From CAVRUH01 sp963822595 (GTDB lineage: Bacteria; Chlamydiota; Chlamydiia; Chlamydiales; Waddliaceae): a stretch of 64,000 nucleotides of DNA. Made by a program: the position numbers and the translations under genes. Location: assembly GCA_963822595.1 (NCBI GenBank), contig CAWGIG010000003.1, positions 438,377 through 502,376 of the forward strand, read 5' to 3'. Each line of letters opens with the position of its first letter. Within the stretch, counting starts at the first letter, position 1. The notes under the pieces are model-generated. The model saw only the letters and a program-made list of their open reading frames with translations. It made no database searches and was not told the DNA's origin. Shown here piece after piece: positions 63,083 to 64,000 of the stretch.

Positions 63083-63929
63083 CTATCAGACTGCAAAGCG
63101 CAAGCCTGTCTTGTACCTTTTCATCTTTAAAGCCAAGTTTGTCAAAGTTCTTTTCTAGCTGTTGGTTAAAACAGGTAACTTTTATTTCCACAAGAAGTTT
63201 AAACAAGGAGAGTTTATCTTCTGCTTTGAGACGATTTAAACCGAGTGCGTCAAAATGGAATAACATTGGTTCAAGAAGATTTTTGTTTCTTATAAGAGCT
63301 CTTTTAAACAAAATATGTATGTCTTCAATGTTAGCCTTTTCAATTCCAAGGTTGCCGAAATGTCTTCGAAATTCATATTCAGCATAAAAATTATCGTCTA
63401 TGACCATATCGTAAATTATTAAGCATTCCTTTACATTCAGATCTTTTCTATTGTACTCCCAGTGGCTTGCTATCCTTTCTTTACTTTTGTAATCTACAGA
63501 GAGACACCCTTCTAGCAATTTTGCAGCGCCTTTTCGTTTATCATCGGAAGAAGAATACCCATGACTTAGACGATCGAGAAACAAATAGGTAATTTTATTA
63601 ACGGATTCTGGTCGATAGGAATCTGTATAGGTGATGAATGATGATCCTGACGGACCAAAAAAGAGATAGTCCATGTTGGACCGGTCATACACTCGAACTT
63701 CCTTTGTTTCAACCTTGGTAAATGGTATAGACCTTCGCAGGACGTCGCAGGCAAACTGGAGGGTAACTTCTTTTAAAGCACTTAATTTTTCTTGAACAAT
63801 AGCGGCGATAGCCTCGTAATCAGCATTAGGAGCTTTGATGATTTCTACTAAATAATCGGATAATTTTTGCTGCTCCGGAGGGAGTATATATCCTGTTTCG
63901 GTGAATACCCTTTCACTAATATGCATCAT
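63036..63929 (-). CDS. divergent giant repeat family member, N-terminal fragment
   Basis: 297 codons with an authentic-looking start (AGGAGAG just before two ATGs at 63929 and 63926). It begins MMHISERVF and enters the 36-residue-type repeats at about residue 190 (HFGNLGIEKANIEDIHILFK, HFDALGLNRLKAEDKLSLFK, NFDKLGFKDEKVQDRLALCS). It then drifts out of frame into GTDSGKGGKIFKGF and a stop. With two single-base corrections the whole gene spans 63929-59764 and would encode about 1387 residues. No signal peptide is visible. Confidence 0.7.
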   Translation of the reverse strand: MMHISERVFTETGYILPPEQQKLSDYLVEIIKAPNADYEAIAAIVQEKLSALKEVTLQFACDVLRRSIPFTKVETKEVRVYDRSNMDYLFFGPSGSSFITYTDSYRPESVNKITYLFLDRLSHGYSSSDDKRKGAAKLLEGCLSVDYKSKERIASHWEYNRKDLNVKECLIIYDMVIDDNFYAEYEFRRHFGNLGIEKANIEDIHILFKRALIRNKNLLEPMLFHFDALGLNRLKAEDKLSLFKLLVEIKVTCFNQQLEKNFDKLGFKDEKVQDRLALCSLIVGTDSGKGGKIFKGF

Positions 63930-64000
63930 CTCTCCTAAAATTAGGTTTTTATAATTAAAGTTTAATAAAATATATATAAATGGTGATATTTTATCTACAA

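Noticed and set aside
1..64000. tRNA or rRNA genes
   Set aside because: No cloverleaf or rRNA-like stretch was recognised by eye; a covariance search would be needed to exclude small ones.

Overview
The window looks like chromosome of a Chlamydiae bacterium of the environmental (Parachlamydiales-like, amoeba-associated) kind. Three things support this. UvrA is a fused tandem duplicate with four ABC ATPase modules (20231-25909), a form known from Chlamydiae. The neighbouring pairs ssb-pepA and pyk-uvrA are also close neighbours in Chlamydia. There are many host-interaction-type genes: F-box plus ankyrin, an atypical kinase, patatin, and giant repeat proteins. Species and genus cannot be fixed from the sequence alone.

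Region 1-28115 mixes housekeeping and accessory genes. It holds pepA (cut by the window edge) and ssb, an atypical Ser/Thr kinase, an ankyrin-like protein with two hydrophobic segments, a SulP-STAS-cNMP transporter and a 547-aa protein of duplicated halves. Then come pyk, a secreted HMA-like protein, and a papain-like protease whose catalytic Cys and His/Asn lie in two adjacent ORFs. A small Cys-rich protein follows, then an operon of a very long secreted coiled-coil protein and an FGE-sulfatase-domain protein, the double UvrA, a secreted glutamic peptidase (G1/eqolisin) and an EamA transporter.

Region 28269-63929 is the most unusual part. After a patatin-like phospholipase come five tandem, same-strand paralogous genes (29363-33535, 33744-37778, 39609-43634, 45970-53169, 53869-59708). 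Each encodes a conserved N-terminal domain, an array of about 30-residue helical repeats (18, 16, 16, 52 and 37 copies), and a conserved C-terminal region of about 650 residues ending in a domain with an invariant GSCQ motif. A sixth, divergent member lies convergently on the minus strand (59764-63929). An F-box/ankyrin gene and two paralogous GNAT acetyltransferase genes are interspersed. I recognise no described family for the repeat proteins. They look like a locally amplified set of candidate effectors or surface/binding proteins. Three of the six carry frameshifts or a damaged start, so birth, expansion and decay are all visible.

The intergenic DNA is rich in palindromic repeats: a 350-bp near-perfect inverted repeat at 43641-43990; several MITE-like CAGAGACGCAGAG or CACAGAGAACACAGAG inverted repeats; a GGGCTGAAAGCC family that includes terminator-like hairpins; and short 12-nt-period ATGGAC tracts. 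Several paralogs have a good TATAAT box of their own, with a -35 at 17-bp spacing in three, so they are probably transcribed separately. Everything here is read by eye. No database or structure search was run.
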